Counted from the stretch's first letter, positions 52,920 to 63,217 are shown. The stretch: 64,000 bases of DNA from Streptomyces sp. WMMC500 (GCF_027497195.1 NZ_CP114905.1:4847001-4911000), one strand, 5' to 3'. Translations and numbers: made by a program. Notes: generated by a model from the letters alone, not told the origin.

Positions 52920-54293
52920 ATGAACCACGCACCGGATCCGCCCGTAGCCGTCATCGGCGCTGGCCCGATCGGCCTGGCCGCCGCCGCGCACCTCCTCGAC
53001 CGAGGCATCGAACCGCTGGTGCTGGAAGCCGGGCCGCGGGCCGGTACCGCGGTGCGCGCGTGGGGGCACGTGCGGCTCTTCTCCACCTGGGCCGAGCTGA
53101 CCGACCCGGCCGCGGAGAAGCTCCTCGCCCCCACCGGCTGGACCAGGCCCGCCGCGACCGCGTACCCCACCGGCCGCGACTGGGCGGAGCGGTACCTGCA
53201 GCCGCTCGCCGACGCCCTCGGCGCCCGCGTGCGCTACGACGCGCGGGTCACCGGCGTCGCCCGCGCCGGGCGCGACCGCATCGTCGACGCCGACCGCGCG
53301 GCGCAGCCCTTCGCGGTCCACGTCGTACGAGCCGACGGCGCCGAGGAGCGCCTCCTCGTACGCGCCGTCATCGACGCCTCCGGCACCTGGTCCACCCCCG
53401 GCCCGCTGGGCGCGACCGGCCTGCCCGCCCTCGGCGAGCGCGCCGCCGCCGACCGCATCGCCTACCGCATCCCCGACCTGACCGACCCGGCCGTACGCGC
53501 CCGCTACGCGGGCCGGACGACCGCCGTCGTCGGCTCCGGCGCCTCCGCCTTCACCGCCCTGGCGGCCCTCGCCGGCCTCACCGACGACGCGCCCGGCACC
53601 CACAGCCTGTGGATCCTGCGCCGCGGCATCGGCACGCACACCTACGGCGGCGGCGAGGCCGACCAACTCCCCGCCCGCGGCGCCCTCGGCCTCGCCGCCA
53701 AAGCCGCCGTCGACGACGGCAGGGCCACCGCCGTCACCGGCTTCCGCACCGCCGCCGTCGAACGCACCGCCGCCGTCGAACGCGACGCCGACCGGCCCGA
53801 CCGCCTCGTCCTCGTCGCCGAGGACGGCCGCCGCAGCGAGCCCGTGGACGAGGTCATCGCCCTGACCGGGCTGCGCCCCGACCTCACGTTCCTCGGCGAA
53901 CTCCGCCTGCGCCTGGACGAACGCCTCCAGGCCCCCGTCGCGCTGGCCCCGCTCATCGACCCCAACGTCCACTCCTGCGGCACCGTCTACCCCCACGGCG
54001 CCGCCGAACTGGCCCACCCCGAGACCGGCGTCCACCTCGCCGGCATGAAGTCCTACGGCCGCGCCCCGACCTTCCTCGCGCTGACCGGCTTCGAACAGGT
54101 CCGCTCCCTCGCCGCGGCCCTCGCCGGCGACCACGAAGCCGCCGCCCGCGTCGAGTTGACCCTCCCCGAGACCGGCGTCTGCGGCGGCACCGGCCTGGCC
54201 GACGCGGAAGGCACCGCACCGGCAGACGGAGGCTGCTGCGCCGCCCCCACCGCGGGACTCCTCCAGATCGGCACCGCCGCCGGAGGCTGCTGA
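52920..54293 (+). CDS. FAD-dependent oxidoreductase of the ars island
   Basis: A 457-aa flavoprotein with FAD motif [15 protein letters not shown], second dinucleotide motif [16 protein letters not shown] and [21 protein letters not shown] near the end. The C-terminal ~35 residues hold five Cys (VCGG, GGCCA, GGC-stop), a possible arsenite/thiol-relay tail. The divergent shared operator suggests arsenic induction. Some ars clusters contain a thioredoxin reductase-like ArsT at this position, but CxxC of TrxR is not evident. The reaction is unknown. Confidence 0.82.
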   Translation: MNHAPDPPVAVIGAGPIGLAAAAHLLDRGIEPLVLEAGPRAGTAVRAWGHVRLFSTWAELTDPAAEKLLAPTGWTRPAATAYPTGRDWAERYLQPLADALGARVRYDARVTGVARAGRDRIVDADRAAQPFAVHVVRADGAEERLLVRAVIDASGTWSTPGPLGATGLPALGERAAADRIAYRIPDLTDPAVRARYAGRTTAVVGSGASAFTALAALAGLTDDAPGTHSLWILRRGIGTHTYGGGEADQLPARGALGLAAKAAVDDGRATAVTGFRTAAVERTAAVERDADRPDRLVLVAEDGRRSEPVDEVIALTGLRPDLTFLGELRLRLDERLQAPVALAPLIDPNVHSCGTVYPHGAAELAHPETGVHLAGMKSYGRAPTFLALTGFEQVRSLAAALAGDHEAAARVELTLPETGVCGGTGLADAEGTAPADGGCCAAPTAGLLQIGTAAGGC

Positions 54294-54405
54294 CCTCGTT
54301 TCCGATACGATGCCGCTCCCTCGCTCGGGGCATCGGCACCGCATATCGGCGGCATATCCAAATCCGCATACGCGCCCGCAACACCACCCCGCCTTGACTC
54401 AAGGC

Positions 54406-55830
54406 GTGACCCACAGCGAACCAGCCTCCTCCTACCTCTACCTCTCCGGCCTCGCGCCCGCCCCCCGGCTCCCGCGCCGCGCGGGCCTGATCCCGCTCAG
54501 CCTCCGCGAGATCGCCGCGGTCGTCGGCGGGACGGTCGAGGGCGACGGCGACGTGACGGTGACCGCTCCGGCCGTGCTCGACGGCCGGCAGGCCGAGCCG
54601 GGCGGCCTCTTCGTCGCCGTCCCCGGCGAGCGCGTCGACGGCCACGACTACGCGGGGCAGGCCGGCCGGGCCGGCGTGGTGGCCGTGCTCGGGTCCCGGG
54701 CCACGCCGCTGCCCACCGTCGTCGTCGCGGACGTCCAGGCGGCGCTGCAGACGCTTGCCGCCCACGTCGTGGCCCGGCTGCGCCGCGGGCTGACCGTCGT
54801 CGGACTGACCGGGTCCCAGGGCAAGACCGGCACCAAGGACCTGCTGGCGGCCGTGCTGGCGAGCGCCGCGCCGACGACCGCCACGAACGGCTCGTTCAAC
54901 AACGAACTCGGGGTGCCGCTGACCATGCTCCGCGCCGGCCTGGGCACCCGGTTCCTCGTCCTGGAGATGGGCGCCCGCCGCGTCGGCGACATCGCCGCGC
55001 TCACCGGCCTGGTCGCGCCCGACATCGCCGTCGTCCTCAACGTCGGCCAGGCCCACCTCGGCGAGTTCGGCTCGCGCGCGGCCATCGCCGAGGCCAAGGG
55101 CGAGCTCGTACGAGGACTGGCGCCCGGCGGCACCGCCGTCCTCAACGCCGACGATCCGCGCGTCATGGCGATGCGCTCGCTCACCGACGGCCCGGTGCTG
55201 ACCTTCGGCCGGGCGGAGCACGCCGACGTACGGGTCCTCGACCCGGCCCTCGACCGGCTCGGCCGGCCCTCCTTCACCCTGCGGACCGCCGACGCCTCCG
55301 CCCACGTCGCGCTGCCGCTCGTCGGCGCCCACCAGGCGCTGAACGCCTCCGCCGCCGCGGCGGCGGCACTGGCGGCCGGCCTTCCCCTCGACGTCGCCGC
55401 ATCGGCGCTGCCCACCGCGTCGTTGTCGAAGTGGCGCATGGAACTGCGCGACCTCGCCGGCGGCGCGACGCTGCTCAACGACTCGTACAACGCCAACCCC
55501 GACTCCACGCGCGCCGCCCTGGACGCGCTGGCCGCGATCGAGGGCGGGCGGCGCATCGCCGTCCTCGGCGAGATGCTCGAACTGGGCGAGGAGAGCGAGG
55601 CAGAACACCGCGCCGTCGGCGCGTACGCCGCCGCCCGTACCGACCTGGTGCTCGCCGTCGGCGAGGCCGCCCGGCCGATCGCCGACGGCTCGGGCGAGCG
55701 GGCCGTGGCGCTGGCCGACAACGCCGCCGCCGTCGACTGGCTGCGCGGCAACCTCGTCGCCGGCGACGTGGTGCTCGTCAAGGCGTCCCGCGGGGCGTGC
55801 CTCGACGAGGTCGCCGCCGCGCTCACGTAG
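54406..55830 (+). CDS. murF: MurF-like UDP-MurNAc-tripeptide ligase paralogue
   Basis: A 474-aa Mur ligase: N-terminal [19 protein letters not shown]-loop [13 protein letters not shown], then [22 protein letters not shown], and C-terminal [19 protein letters not shown]. The length and motifs fit MurF, which adds D-Ala-D-Ala to the peptidoglycan precursor. It is outside a dcw cluster, beside arsenic genes, so is probably a second copy. The start is uncertain: GTG54406 gives a ~27-residue extension with a weak ribosome site. Confidence 0.87.
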   Translation: MTHSEPASSYLYLSGLAPAPRLPRRAGLIPLSLREIAAVVGGTVEGDGDVTVTAPAVLDGRQAEPGGLFVAVPGERVDGHDYAGQAGRAGVVAVLGSRATPLPTVVVADVQAALQTLAAHVVARLRRGLTVVGLTGSQGKTGTKDLLAAVLASAAPTTATNGSFNNELGVPLTMLRAGLGTRFLVLEMGARRVGDIAALTGLVAPDIAVVLNVGQAHLGEFGSRAAIAEAKGELVRGLAPGGTAVLNADDPRVMAMRSLTDGPVLTFGRAEHADVRVLDPALDRLGRPSFTLRTADASAHVALPLVGAHQALNASAAAAAALAAGLPLDVAASALPTASLSKWRMELRDLAGGATLLNDSYNANPDSTRAALDALAAIEGGRRIAVLGEMLELGEESEAEHRAVGAYAAARTDLVLAVGEAARPIADGSGERAVALADNAAAVDWLRGNLVAGDVVLVKASRGACLDEVAAALT

Positions 55831-55845
55831 CGGGCGTGCCGTGTG

Positions 55846-56328
55846 TCAGTGCTCTTCCGGCAGTCGGCCCGGGTGGTCGTCGGCACGGGGCAGGTCTCGC
55901 AGGAAGCGGGACGACTCTCCGGCCTGGCCGGCGTATCCGCGGCTGCGGTAGAACTCGTGCGCGGCGCGCCGCCGATCCCCGCTGGTGACCTCCATGCGGA
56001 GGCATCCGCGCGTGACGGCGAAGGACTCCGCCGCCGCGACGAGGTGGGATCCGACGCCGCAGCCGCGTGCCCGGTCGGACACCACCAGGGCCACGATCCG
56101 GCCCCAGGAGCCGTCACGTTCGAAGAACGGGCAGACGTGGACGGCGATGACACCCAGCAAGTCGTCGCCGGCTTCGGCCACATAGACCGCGCCGGACGGG
56201 TCCGCGGCCCAGGTCCGGATGCGGCGTGCCGTCGCCGCCCGGCCGTCCTGCGGATAACCCAGTTGGCCGAGCAGCTCGTTGACGGCCGAGGCGTCGGAGC
56301 CGCGTGCCGCGCGGATCCTCATCACCAT
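55846..56328 (-). CDS. GNAT-family N-acetyltransferase
   Basis: A 160-aa GNAT protein: IRAARGSDASAVNELLGQLGYPQ, acetyl-CoA loop LVVSDRARGCGVGSHLVAAAE, and EFYRSRGY near the end. ATG56328 was chosen for the GGAGGG site; ATG56322 is possible. It is convergent with the MurF-like gene, with 15 bp between. The substrate is unknown. Confidence 0.9.
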   Translation of the reverse strand: MVMRIRAARGSDASAVNELLGQLGYPQDGRAATARRIRTWAADPSGAVYVAEAGDDLLGVIAVHVCPFFERDGSWGRIVALVVSDRARGCGVGSHLVAAAESFAVTRGCLRMEVTSGDRRRAAHEFYRSRGYAGQAGESSRFLRDLPRADDHPGRLPEEH

Positions 56329-56583
56329 CACGCCCTCCGCCACGGCTTGGTTCGCGCCGGTGACCGGCCCGGCGGACGGGCGCCACGCCCCGGCTCGCTG
56401 TACGACATGCGGCCAGTCAAGGCAGCGCGGTGTTGCTTCCACGTATGCGGTTTCCGATACATGGACCATATGCACCGGCTCGTAGCGTGAGTGATATGCG
56501 CGCTTTCGGGTTCGGCGCCGCCGTGCCGGCGCCGTCGACGGCGGCCACGCGGCACCCGGCACCGGACGTGGGGGGAGAAGACC

Positions 56584-57681
56584 GTGGACAGGCGGCGGCC
56601 CGGTTTGAGCGTTCGCGTCAAACTCACCCTCAGCTACGCCGGATTCCTCACGCTCGCGGGCGCCCTGCTGCTCTCCGCCATCGGCCTTTTTCTCCTGCGG
56701 GAGGGCTGGTTGCGTACGAACGAGGAGGGGGCGTGGCGAGCGACTCCGGGCACCGACTTCGTGCGCGGCTTCACCCCCGTGGCGGCCGCGGTGATGGTGT
56801 TCCTCCTGGTGTTCGGCCTCCTGGGGGGATGGATCCTCGCCGGCCGCATGCTCGCTCCGCTGTCCCGCATCACCGACGCCACCCGCGCGGCCACGCACGG
56901 ATCGCTCTCCCACCGGATCCGGCTGCCGGGTCGCAGAGACGAGTTCCGCGAACTCGCCGACGCCTTCGACACGATGCTCGCCCGGCTCGAAGCGCACGTC
57001 GCCGAACAGCGGAGATTCGCGGCCAACGCCTCACACGAACTGCGCACGCCGCTGGCGATCTCGAAGTCGCTCCTGGACGTGGCCCACCACGACCCGACAC
57101 GCGAGCCCGGCGAACTGGTCGACCGTCTCCGCACCGTCAACACGCGCGCGATCGACCTCACCGAGGCGCTGCTCGTGCTGAGCCGTGCCGAACAGGGGTC
57201 CTTCACCCGCGAACACGTCGACCTGTCCCTGCTCGCGGAAGAGGCGACCGAGACCCTGCTGCCGCTCGCCGAGGAGCGCGGGGTCACCGTCGAGACCTCC
57301 GGCGAGGTGGCGCCGGCTTTCGGGTCGCAGGCGCTCCTGCTGCAGTTGACCACGAACCTCGTCCACAACGCGATCGTCCACAATCTGCCGGAAGAGGGCA
57401 CGGTCTGGGTGCGGACCGCCGCCCGCCCCAACGGTGTGACGCTGACCGTCGAGAACACCGGCGAAGAAATCCCCCCGCAGCTCGCCGCGACCCTGACCGA
57501 ACCCTTCCAGCGCGGCACGGAACGCGTCCACACCGACCACGCGGGCGTCGGCCTCGGCCTGGCCATCGTCAACACCATCACCCAAGCCCACGGCGGAACC
57601 CTCACCCTCACCCCCCGCCCCACAGGCGGCCTCCACACCACAGTCCACCTACCCCCACCAACCGCACCCGCCCCCAGATGA
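56584..57681 (+). CDS. sensor histidine kinase, orphan
   Basis: A 365-aa membrane kinase. TM1 (about 17-38) and TM2 (about 62-84) flank a very short (~25 aa) extracellular loop. HAMP follows, then HisKA with the phospho-His in NASHELRTPLA, and HATPase with NLVHNAIVHN and GVGLGLAIV. The short loop suggests envelope or membrane-property sensing, as in intramembrane-sensing kinases. No response regulator gene is adjacent. GTG56584 follows GGGGAGAAG. Confidence 0.92.
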   Translation: MDRRRPGLSVRVKLTLSYAGFLTLAGALLLSAIGLFLLREGWLRTNEEGAWRATPGTDFVRGFTPVAAAVMVFLLVFGLLGGWILAGRMLAPLSRITDATRAATHGSLSHRIRLPGRRDEFRELADAFDTMLARLEAHVAEQRRFAANASHELRTPLAISKSLLDVAHHDPTREPGELVDRLRTVNTRAIDLTEALLVLSRAEQGSFTREHVDLSLLAEEATETLLPLAEERGVTVETSGEVAPAFGSQALLLQLTTNLVHNAIVHNLPEEGTVWVRTAARPNGVTLTVENTGEEIPPQLAATLTEPFQRGTERVHTDHAGVGLGLAIVNTITQAHGGTLTLTPRPTGGLHTTVHLPPPTAPAPR

Positions 57682-57765
57682 CGAACCCGGCCACGCCGCG
57701 GCGGACGCCCGGTGCGTACCGGCGATCGGGGCGTCCCGGTCTACCTCTCGGGGAGGACCGCGGGG

Positions 57766-57781
57766 CGGTACCGCGGTACCG
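57766..57781. promoter_or_regulatory. tandem CGGTACCG palindromes
   Basis: CGGTACCGCGGTACCG is a perfect 16-bp palindrome made of two head-to-tail octamers, each itself palindromic. It lies 120 bp upstream of the MMPL start in a 220-bp gap. Candidate operator for the MMPL gene. Confidence 0.5.
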
Positions 57782-57901
57782 GTCGCGGCCGCCGCATTCG
57801 CCACCGTGGGCCCAAGAGACCGAGGTGAGGCGTGCCTAGCGTGGACCGCGGGTCGGATCCCGGCCCCTGTCCCGTCCTCTGCGCGCCCCCGGGGGTTCTC
57901 C

Positions 57902-60118
57902 GTGGCCACGTTCCTCTACCGGCTCGGCCGGTTCTCCTTCCGGCGGCGAAGGCTCGTCCTCATGCTGTGGATAGCCGTGCTGGCCGCCGTCGGCATCGCC
58001 GCCACGGGGGTGACGAGCAAGACGACGGACACCTTCAGCATCCCCGGCACCCAGTCCCAGAAGGCTCTCGACCTGCTGTCGGAGGAGTTCCCGCAGGCGG
58101 CCGCCGACGGGGCCACGGCCCGCGTGGTCTTCGAGGCGCCGGACGGGCAGCGGCTGACGTCCGGCGCCCACAAGGCCGAGGTCGAGGCACTGGTCGCCGA
58201 CCTCGGTCAGGCACACCAGGTGAAGACGGTGGCCGACCCGTACGCCGCCGGCACCGTCAGCAAGGACGGCACGATCGGCTACGCGCAGGTGACGTACGAG
58301 GTCGCGGACGCCGACGTCAGCGACCGGGCCCGCGCGGACCTGGAGGACGTCGCCGCCCAGGGCGAGCAGGCCGGCCTCCACGTCAGCATGGGCGGCACGG
58401 CGGTGGCCGAGGAACCCCACCAGAGCACGACCGAGCTGATCGGGATCCTGATCGCCGCCGTCGTCCTGGTCATCACCTTCGGCTCGCTGGTCGCGGCCGG
58501 GCTGCCCCTGCTGACCGCGCTCTTCGGGGTCGGCCTGGCGATCCTCTCGATCACCCTCGCCAGCTCGTTCATCGACCTCAGCTCGAACACGAGCACCCTC
58601 GCCCTGATGCTGGGCCTGGCGGTGGCCATCGACTACGCCCTGTTCATCGTCTCCCGCTACCGGGAGGAGCTGAAGGGCGGGCACCCGCCCGAGGAGGCCG
58701 TGGGGCGGGCGGTCGGTACGGCCGGGTCCGCGGTGGTGTTCGCGGGGCTCACCGTGATCATCGCGCTGGCCGGGCTCAGCGTCATCGGCATCAGGGTGCT
58801 CACCGACATCGGGCTCGGCGCGGCGTTCGCGGTGATCGTCGCCGTCGTGATCGCGCTCACCCTCCTGCCCGCGATGCTCGGCTTCGCCGGCGGACGGATC
58901 ACGACCGGGAAGCTCAGGACCCGCCGGATGCGTTCCGTCGAGCGCGGCGAGCGCGCGCCCATGGGCGTGCGCTGGTCGACGTTCGTGCTGCGCCACCCGG
59001 TCAGGGTCCTCGTCACCTCGGTCGCCGGTCTGCTGCTGCTCGCCACGCCCGCCCTGTCGCTGGAGCTCGGCATGCCGAGCGACGAGTCGGCCGCCCCCGG
59101 CAGCACCCAGCGCGTCGCGTACGACACCATCACCGACGGCTTCGGCCCCGGCTACAACGGCCCGCTGTCGGTCGTGGTCGACGCCCGCGGCAGCGACGAC
59201 CCCCGGGCCGCCGCCGAGGAGGCGCGCGCCCTGCTCGACTCGCTGCCCGACGTCGCCTCGGTGAGCCCCGCGACCTTCAACCCGGGCGGTGACGTCGCCC
59301 TGATCAGCGCCACCCCGGGCTCTTCGCCCAGCAGCGGGGAGACGGTCGACCTCGTCTCCGACATCCGCGACCGGAGCGCGGACCTGCGGGACGACACCGG
59401 CGCCGAGGTGATGGTCACCGGAACCACCGCCCTCAACATCGACATCTCCGGCAAGCTGACCGACGCCCTGGTCCCGTACCTGTGCGTGGTCGTGGGCCTG
59501 GCGCTGATCCTGCTGATGCTGGTGTTCCGCTCGATCCTGGTCCCGCTCAAGGCCGCCGCCGGCTTCCTGCTGAGCGTGCTGGCGACCCTCGGTGTCGTCG
59601 TCGCCGTCTTCCAGTGGGGCTGGCTCGCGGACGTCTTCGGCGTCGACCAGACCGGCCCGGTCGTGAGCATCCTGCCGATCTTCATGATCGGGGTGGTGTT
59701 CGGACTCGCCATGGACTACCAGGTCTTCCTGGTGACCCGCATGCGGGAGGAGTACGTGCACGGGGCCGAGCCGGACGAGGCGGTCGTCGCGGGGTTCCGG
59801 CACGGGGCCCGGGTGGTCACGGCCGCGGCGGTCATCATGATCGGCGTGTTCTCCGGGTTCGTCTTCAGCGACGAGTCGATCATCAAGTCGATGGGTCTCG
59901 GCCTGGCCGCCGCCGTCTTCTTCGACGCCTTCGTGGTACGGATGACCATCGTTCCCGCGATCATGGCGCTGCTCGGCCGCCGCGCCTGGTGGCTGCCCCG
60001 CCGGCTGGACCGCCTGCTGCCGAACGTGGACGTGGAGGGCGAGAAGCTGCGGTCTCACCTCGCCGCGGCGCCCGAGAGCACGCCGGAGCCCGAGCGCGTG
60101 CCCACCGGAAGGGGCTGA
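57902..60118 (+). CDS. MMPL-family transporter
   Basis: A 738-aa RND/MMPL protein. An N-terminal TM is followed by an extracellular domain, TM2-6 with LGLAVAIDYALFIVSRYREEL, a second extracellular domain and a repeat of the TM block with FGLAMDYQVFLVTRMREEY. The paired DY motifs are the proton-relay signature. It exports lipids, lipidated metabolites or antibiotics. The GTG start has GGGGG upstream. A NarL-type two-component system follows in the same direction. Confidence 0.94.
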   Translation: MATFLYRLGRFSFRRRRLVLMLWIAVLAAVGIAATGVTSKTTDTFSIPGTQSQKALDLLSEEFPQAAADGATARVVFEAPDGQRLTSGAHKAEVEALVADLGQAHQVKTVADPYAAGTVSKDGTIGYAQVTYEVADADVSDRARADLEDVAAQGEQAGLHVSMGGTAVAEEPHQSTTELIGILIAAVVLVITFGSLVAAGLPLLTALFGVGLAILSITLASSFIDLSSNTSTLALMLGLAVAIDYALFIVSRYREELKGGHPPEEAVGRAVGTAGSAVVFAGLTVIIALAGLSVIGIRVLTDIGLGAAFAVIVAVVIALTLLPAMLGFAGGRITTGKLRTRRMRSVERGERAPMGVRWSTFVLRHPVRVLVTSVAGLLLLATPALSLELGMPSDESAAPGSTQRVAYDTITDGFGPGYNGPLSVVVDARGSDDPRAAAEEARALLDSLPDVASVSPATFNPGGDVALISATPGSSPSSGETVDLVSDIRDRSADLRDDTGAEVMVTGTTALNIDISGKLTDALVPYLCVVVGLALILLMLVFRSILVPLKAAAGFLLSVLATLGVVVAVFQWGWLADVFGVDQTGPVVSILPIFMIGVVFGLAMDYQVFLVTRMREEYVHGAEPDEAVVAGFRHGARVVTAAAVIMIGVFSGFVFSDESIIKSMGLGLAAAVFFDAFVVRMTIVPAIMALLGRRAWWLPRRLDRLLPNVDVEGEKLRSHLAAAPESTPEPERVPTGRG

Positions 60119-60182
60119 GCTTCCGGACGTACGATCCGAGGCAGAGAGGCAGAAGGGCCCGGCCGGCCCGCCCGTGACCGAC

Positions 60183-60229
60183 GACCGCCCGCCGGCCGGC
60201 CCACTCCCCCGGGGAACCGGCGGGCGGTC
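60183..60229. terminator. long-loop hairpin after MMPL gene
   Basis: A perfect 13-bp stem (arm GACCGCCCGCCGG) with a 21-nt GC-rich loop sits between the MMPL stop and the histidine kinase start. It may attenuate rather than fully terminate transcription. Confidence 0.4.
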
Positions 60230-60253
60230 CCCGCACCGAGAGGGCATACGACC

Positions 60254-61579
60254 GTGACCACACCGACCGCGGCGCGCGGCTCCGGCGGGGAGCAGTCCGG
60301 TTCCTCGGTCGAGCCCGAGGTACTGCTGGGCGAGGCGGAGCGGCCCTCGGACGCGCTGGTCATGCGCAAGCTCAGGCGGTTCATCGAGGCGGACCAGGGT
60401 CACCCGTGGGTCAGGCGCTGGGGGGTACCGCTCCTCTGCGCGCTGTTCGGCATCCCGGCCCTGCAGAACGCGGACCACGAACCCGGTCCCGGCGTACCCG
60501 TACTCCTGGCCCTGATGGCCGCCTTCTGCGTCCCGCTGCTGTGGCGGCAGCAGAAGCCCATCCTGATCTTCGCCGTCACCTCGGCCGTGGCCGCCGGGGC
60601 GCTCGCCTGGGACGCCAACACGGGGTCCGAGGCCGCGCGGGTGGTGGCGCTGCTCAACGTGGGCCGCGCCGTGCGGCCCGTGTCGCTCGCGGTCTGTGTG
60701 GCGATCGCCGCCGCGCAGACGGCCCTCGCCACCGCCGTACGCGGCGACGGACAGGACATCGGCCTGCAGACCTGGGTGGTCGCGCTCATCCAGGCGGCCC
60801 TCGTGGTGGCCGTCGCCGCGGCGGGGCTGGTGGCCCGGGTCGTGAACGCGTACATCAGGGCCCTGCACGAGCGCGCCGTCCGGCTGGAGGTCGAGCGCGA
60901 CCAGCGGGCCCGGCTCGCCGCCGCCGCGGAACGCGCGCGCGTCGCCCGGGAGATGCACGACATCCTCGGCCACACCCTCGCCGTCATCGTCGGCCTCGCG
61001 AACGGCGCCGCCGGACTGACCGAGGCGAAGCCGAAGCGGGGCGCCGAGACCCTGCGCATCATCGCCGACAGCGGGCGCGACGCCCTGGCCGAACTGCGCC
61101 GCCTGCTCGCCGTCATCGGCGACGACGACCGGACCGCCACGGAGGGCACCCCGCTCGCGCCCCAGCCGGGTTTCAGCGATCTGAGGCCGCTGCTGGCGCG
61201 GGTACGCGCCGCGGGCCCCGCCGTCACCCTGCACACCGAAGGTGCCCGGGCCGACCTGCCGCCCGGCCTCCAACTCGCCGTCTACCGCGTCGTCCAGGAG
61301 GCTCTGACGAACACCCTGAAGCACGCGGCGGCCGACACGGCGGTCCAGGTGACGATCACCGCCGACGACACCGTCGTGGACGTCACCGTCGAGGACACCG
61401 GCCCGGCGCTCACCCCGCGGTCCAACGACGACGCCCGCGGCCTTGTCGGCATGCGCGAGCGGGCCGCCCTCTACGGCGGGAGCGTGACTGCGGGGCCCAA
61501 CGACCGCGGGGGCTGGACCGTCCACGCCCGCTTCGTGATCGCGACCACCTCGGCACCCGGCGCGCGGCGTCCGTCATGA
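60254..61579 (+). CDS. NarL/DesK-type sensor histidine kinase
   Basis: A 441-aa kinase. About four to five TM helices (about 55-200) carry no large extracellular domain. A coiled-coil linker precedes HisKA_3 with the phospho-His in REMHDILGHTLAVIVGLANGAAGL, then HATPase with QEALTNTLKHAA and GLVGMRERAALYGG. GTG60254 is the annotated start; a later MRKLRRFIEA is possible. It pairs with the LuxR-type regulator 31 bp downstream. Confidence 0.92.
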   Translation: MTTPTAARGSGGEQSGSSVEPEVLLGEAERPSDALVMRKLRRFIEADQGHPWVRRWGVPLLCALFGIPALQNADHEPGPGVPVLLALMAAFCVPLLWRQQKPILIFAVTSAVAAGALAWDANTGSEAARVVALLNVGRAVRPVSLAVCVAIAAAQTALATAVRGDGQDIGLQTWVVALIQAALVVAVAAAGLVARVVNAYIRALHERAVRLEVERDQRARLAAAAERARVAREMHDILGHTLAVIVGLANGAAGLTEAKPKRGAETLRIIADSGRDALAELRRLLAVIGDDDRTATEGTPLAPQPGFSDLRPLLARVRAAGPAVTLHTEGARADLPPGLQLAVYRVVQEALTNTLKHAAADTAVQVTITADDTVVDVTVEDTGPALTPRSNDDARGLVGMRERAALYGGSVTAGPNDRGGWTVHARFVIATTSAPGARRPS

Positions 61580-61610
61580 CCACCTCGGCAGCAAGGGAGA
61601 GGCGTCCCGT

Positions 61611-62270
61611 ATGACCACCGTCCTCATCGTCGACGACCAGACGCTGCAGCGGCTCGGCTTCAGCATGCTGATGGAACAGCACCCCGATCTGACGGTGGTC
61701 GGCGAGGCGACGCACGGCGCCGAAGCGGTGCGCAAGGCCGCCGAACTCCGCCCCGACGTCGTCCTGATGGACGTGCGCATGCCCGGCATGGACGGCATCG
61801 AGGCCACCCGCCGCATCGTGCAGTCCGGCGGCCGCTCCCGGGTCCTGGTCCTGACCACCTTCGACCTGGACGAGTACGCGTACGCGGCGCTGCGCGCCGG
61901 TGCCAGCGGCTTCCTCCTGAAGGACGCCCTGCCGGACGAGTTCATCGCCGGCGTACGGGCGGTGGCCGCCGGAGACGCCGTCATCGCCCCGGGGCTGACC
62001 CGAAGGCTCCTCGACGCCTTCGCCGACCGTATGCCGGGCTCGACGACCACCGAACAGGAGCGCCTGCTCGCCGCGTTGACCGACCGCGAACGCGAGGTCC
62101 TCGTGGCCATGGCCACCGGCTGGAGCAACGCCGAGATCGCGGAGCGGTTCTCCCTCGCCGAGTCGACGGTCAAGTCGCACGTGAGCCGGGTGCTGGCGAA
62201 GATCGGGGCGCGGGACCGCGTGCACGCGGTGATCTTCGCCTTCGACGCGGGGCTGGTGAGACCCGCGTAA
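61611..62270 (+). CDS. NarL/LuxR-type response regulator
   Basis: A 219-aa regulator. The receiver domain has phospho-acceptor Asp in VVLMDVRMPGMDG, with DD at the N-terminus and Lys in FLLKDA. A GerE/LuxR HTH (LTDREREVLVAMATGWSNAEIAERFSLAESTVKSHVSRVLAKIG) ends the protein. Cotranscribed with the kinase upstream; the MMPL gene is the likely target by proximity. Confidence 0.95.
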   Translation: MTTVLIVDDQTLQRLGFSMLMEQHPDLTVVGEATHGAEAVRKAAELRPDVVLMDVRMPGMDGIEATRRIVQSGGRSRVLVLTTFDLDEYAYAALRAGASGFLLKDALPDEFIAGVRAVAAGDAVIAPGLTRRLLDAFADRMPGSTTTEQERLLAALTDREREVLVAMATGWSNAEIAERFSLAESTVKSHVSRVLAKIGARDRVHAVIFAFDAGLVRPA

Positions 62271-62414
62271 CCCCGCGGGCGGGTCCCGCGCCGAACGGCG
62301 TTGGCCGGCAGCACTCCCGACGGGGCCGGAAGTGTGTCGCGATATAGCGCTAGCCTGGTGGTCGCGCCGCTGCCCGCGTCGCGCGCCCACGTATGACAGG
62401 ACCGGGACGGAAGC

Positions 62415-63068
62415 ATGTCGGGAGAGATCTCGCCCCTCGGGAAGGGCTCCGGCCCCGCCCCGTCGCCCGAACTGCGTGCCTCGCACGCCGACCGCGACCG
62501 GGTGGTGGACGTGCTGCGGATCGCGGCGGGGGACGGTCTGCTGACCGCGGACGAGTTGGACCAGCGCGTGGAGGTCGCCCTGTCGGCGCGGACCCGCGGC
62601 GAACTGGCAGCGCTCACCGCTGATCTGCCGCCCCTGCCGGCCGCCCCCGGTGCGGCCGGGGTGGAGGTGAAGGACCTGGTCCGGATCGAACAGATCCACA
62701 GCGGCGCGATCGAGCGCGTCGGGCACTGGGTGGTACCGCGCAGACTGGAACTAGCGGTGACCTTCTGCGAGGTGACGCTCGACTTCACCGAGGCGGTGAT
62801 CACGCAGGACACCCTGCGGATTGACGTGGCCATGGTGGGGAAGCGCCTGACGCTGGTCACCGGACCGGGCATCGTGGTCGACAGCGACGGCCTGCAGTTG
62901 GTGCACTGCAAGGTCGTCTCCCGGCAGCCGCCGGCGGATCCGGGTGCACCGGTCAGGCTGCGGGTGGAACTGGTCGGGCAGAAGGCCCACGGCCGCGTCG
63001 TGGTGCGGCCCCGGCGGCGGACGTTCGGACAGTGGCTGCTGCGCAGGTCTCAGGGCCCGGGGCGGTAG
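62415..63068 (+). CDS. DUF1707 domain protein
   Basis: A 217-aa protein. The N-terminal DUF1707 motif is RASHADRDRVVDVLRIAAGDGLLTADELDQRVEVALSARTRGELAALTADLP. It is followed by a beta-rich DUF4097/LiaF-like region (LELAVTFCEVTLDFTEAVI) and a basic tail. Such proteins are common small envelope-stress-type proteins in actinobacteria. The function is unknown. Confidence 0.88.
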   Translation: MSGEISPLGKGSGPAPSPELRASHADRDRVVDVLRIAAGDGLLTADELDQRVEVALSARTRGELAALTADLPPLPAAPGAAGVEVKDLVRIEQIHSGAIERVGHWVVPRRLELAVTFCEVTLDFTEAVITQDTLRIDVAMVGKRLTLVTGPGIVVDSDGLQLVHCKVVSRQPPADPGAPVRLRVELVGQKAHGRVVVRPRRRTFGQWLLRRSQGPGR

Positions 63069-63217
63069 CAGGAGCCGTCGATGCCGTGGACTCGGTTCCT
63101 TCGGCCGGCCGTTCGCCGGGCCGCCCTCACGGTGCGCCTGCAGAGGGACTCTCAGCCATGAGGCGTTTCTGGCTGTCCCTGTCGGTCGGCCCTTAGGCGC
63201 CGCGCCCCGGGTCGGGG

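Noticed and set aside
57836..61525. 1229-codon minus-strand open frame opposite the MMPL and histidine kinase genes
   Set aside because: Low-complexity Gly/Asp/Arg translation with no motif; the plus-strand frames encode clear MMPL and HisKA_3 proteins.
62330..62370. CGCGATATAGCG dyad upstream of the DUF1707 gene as an operator
   Set aside because: The symmetry is imperfect and no adjacent regulator would explain it.
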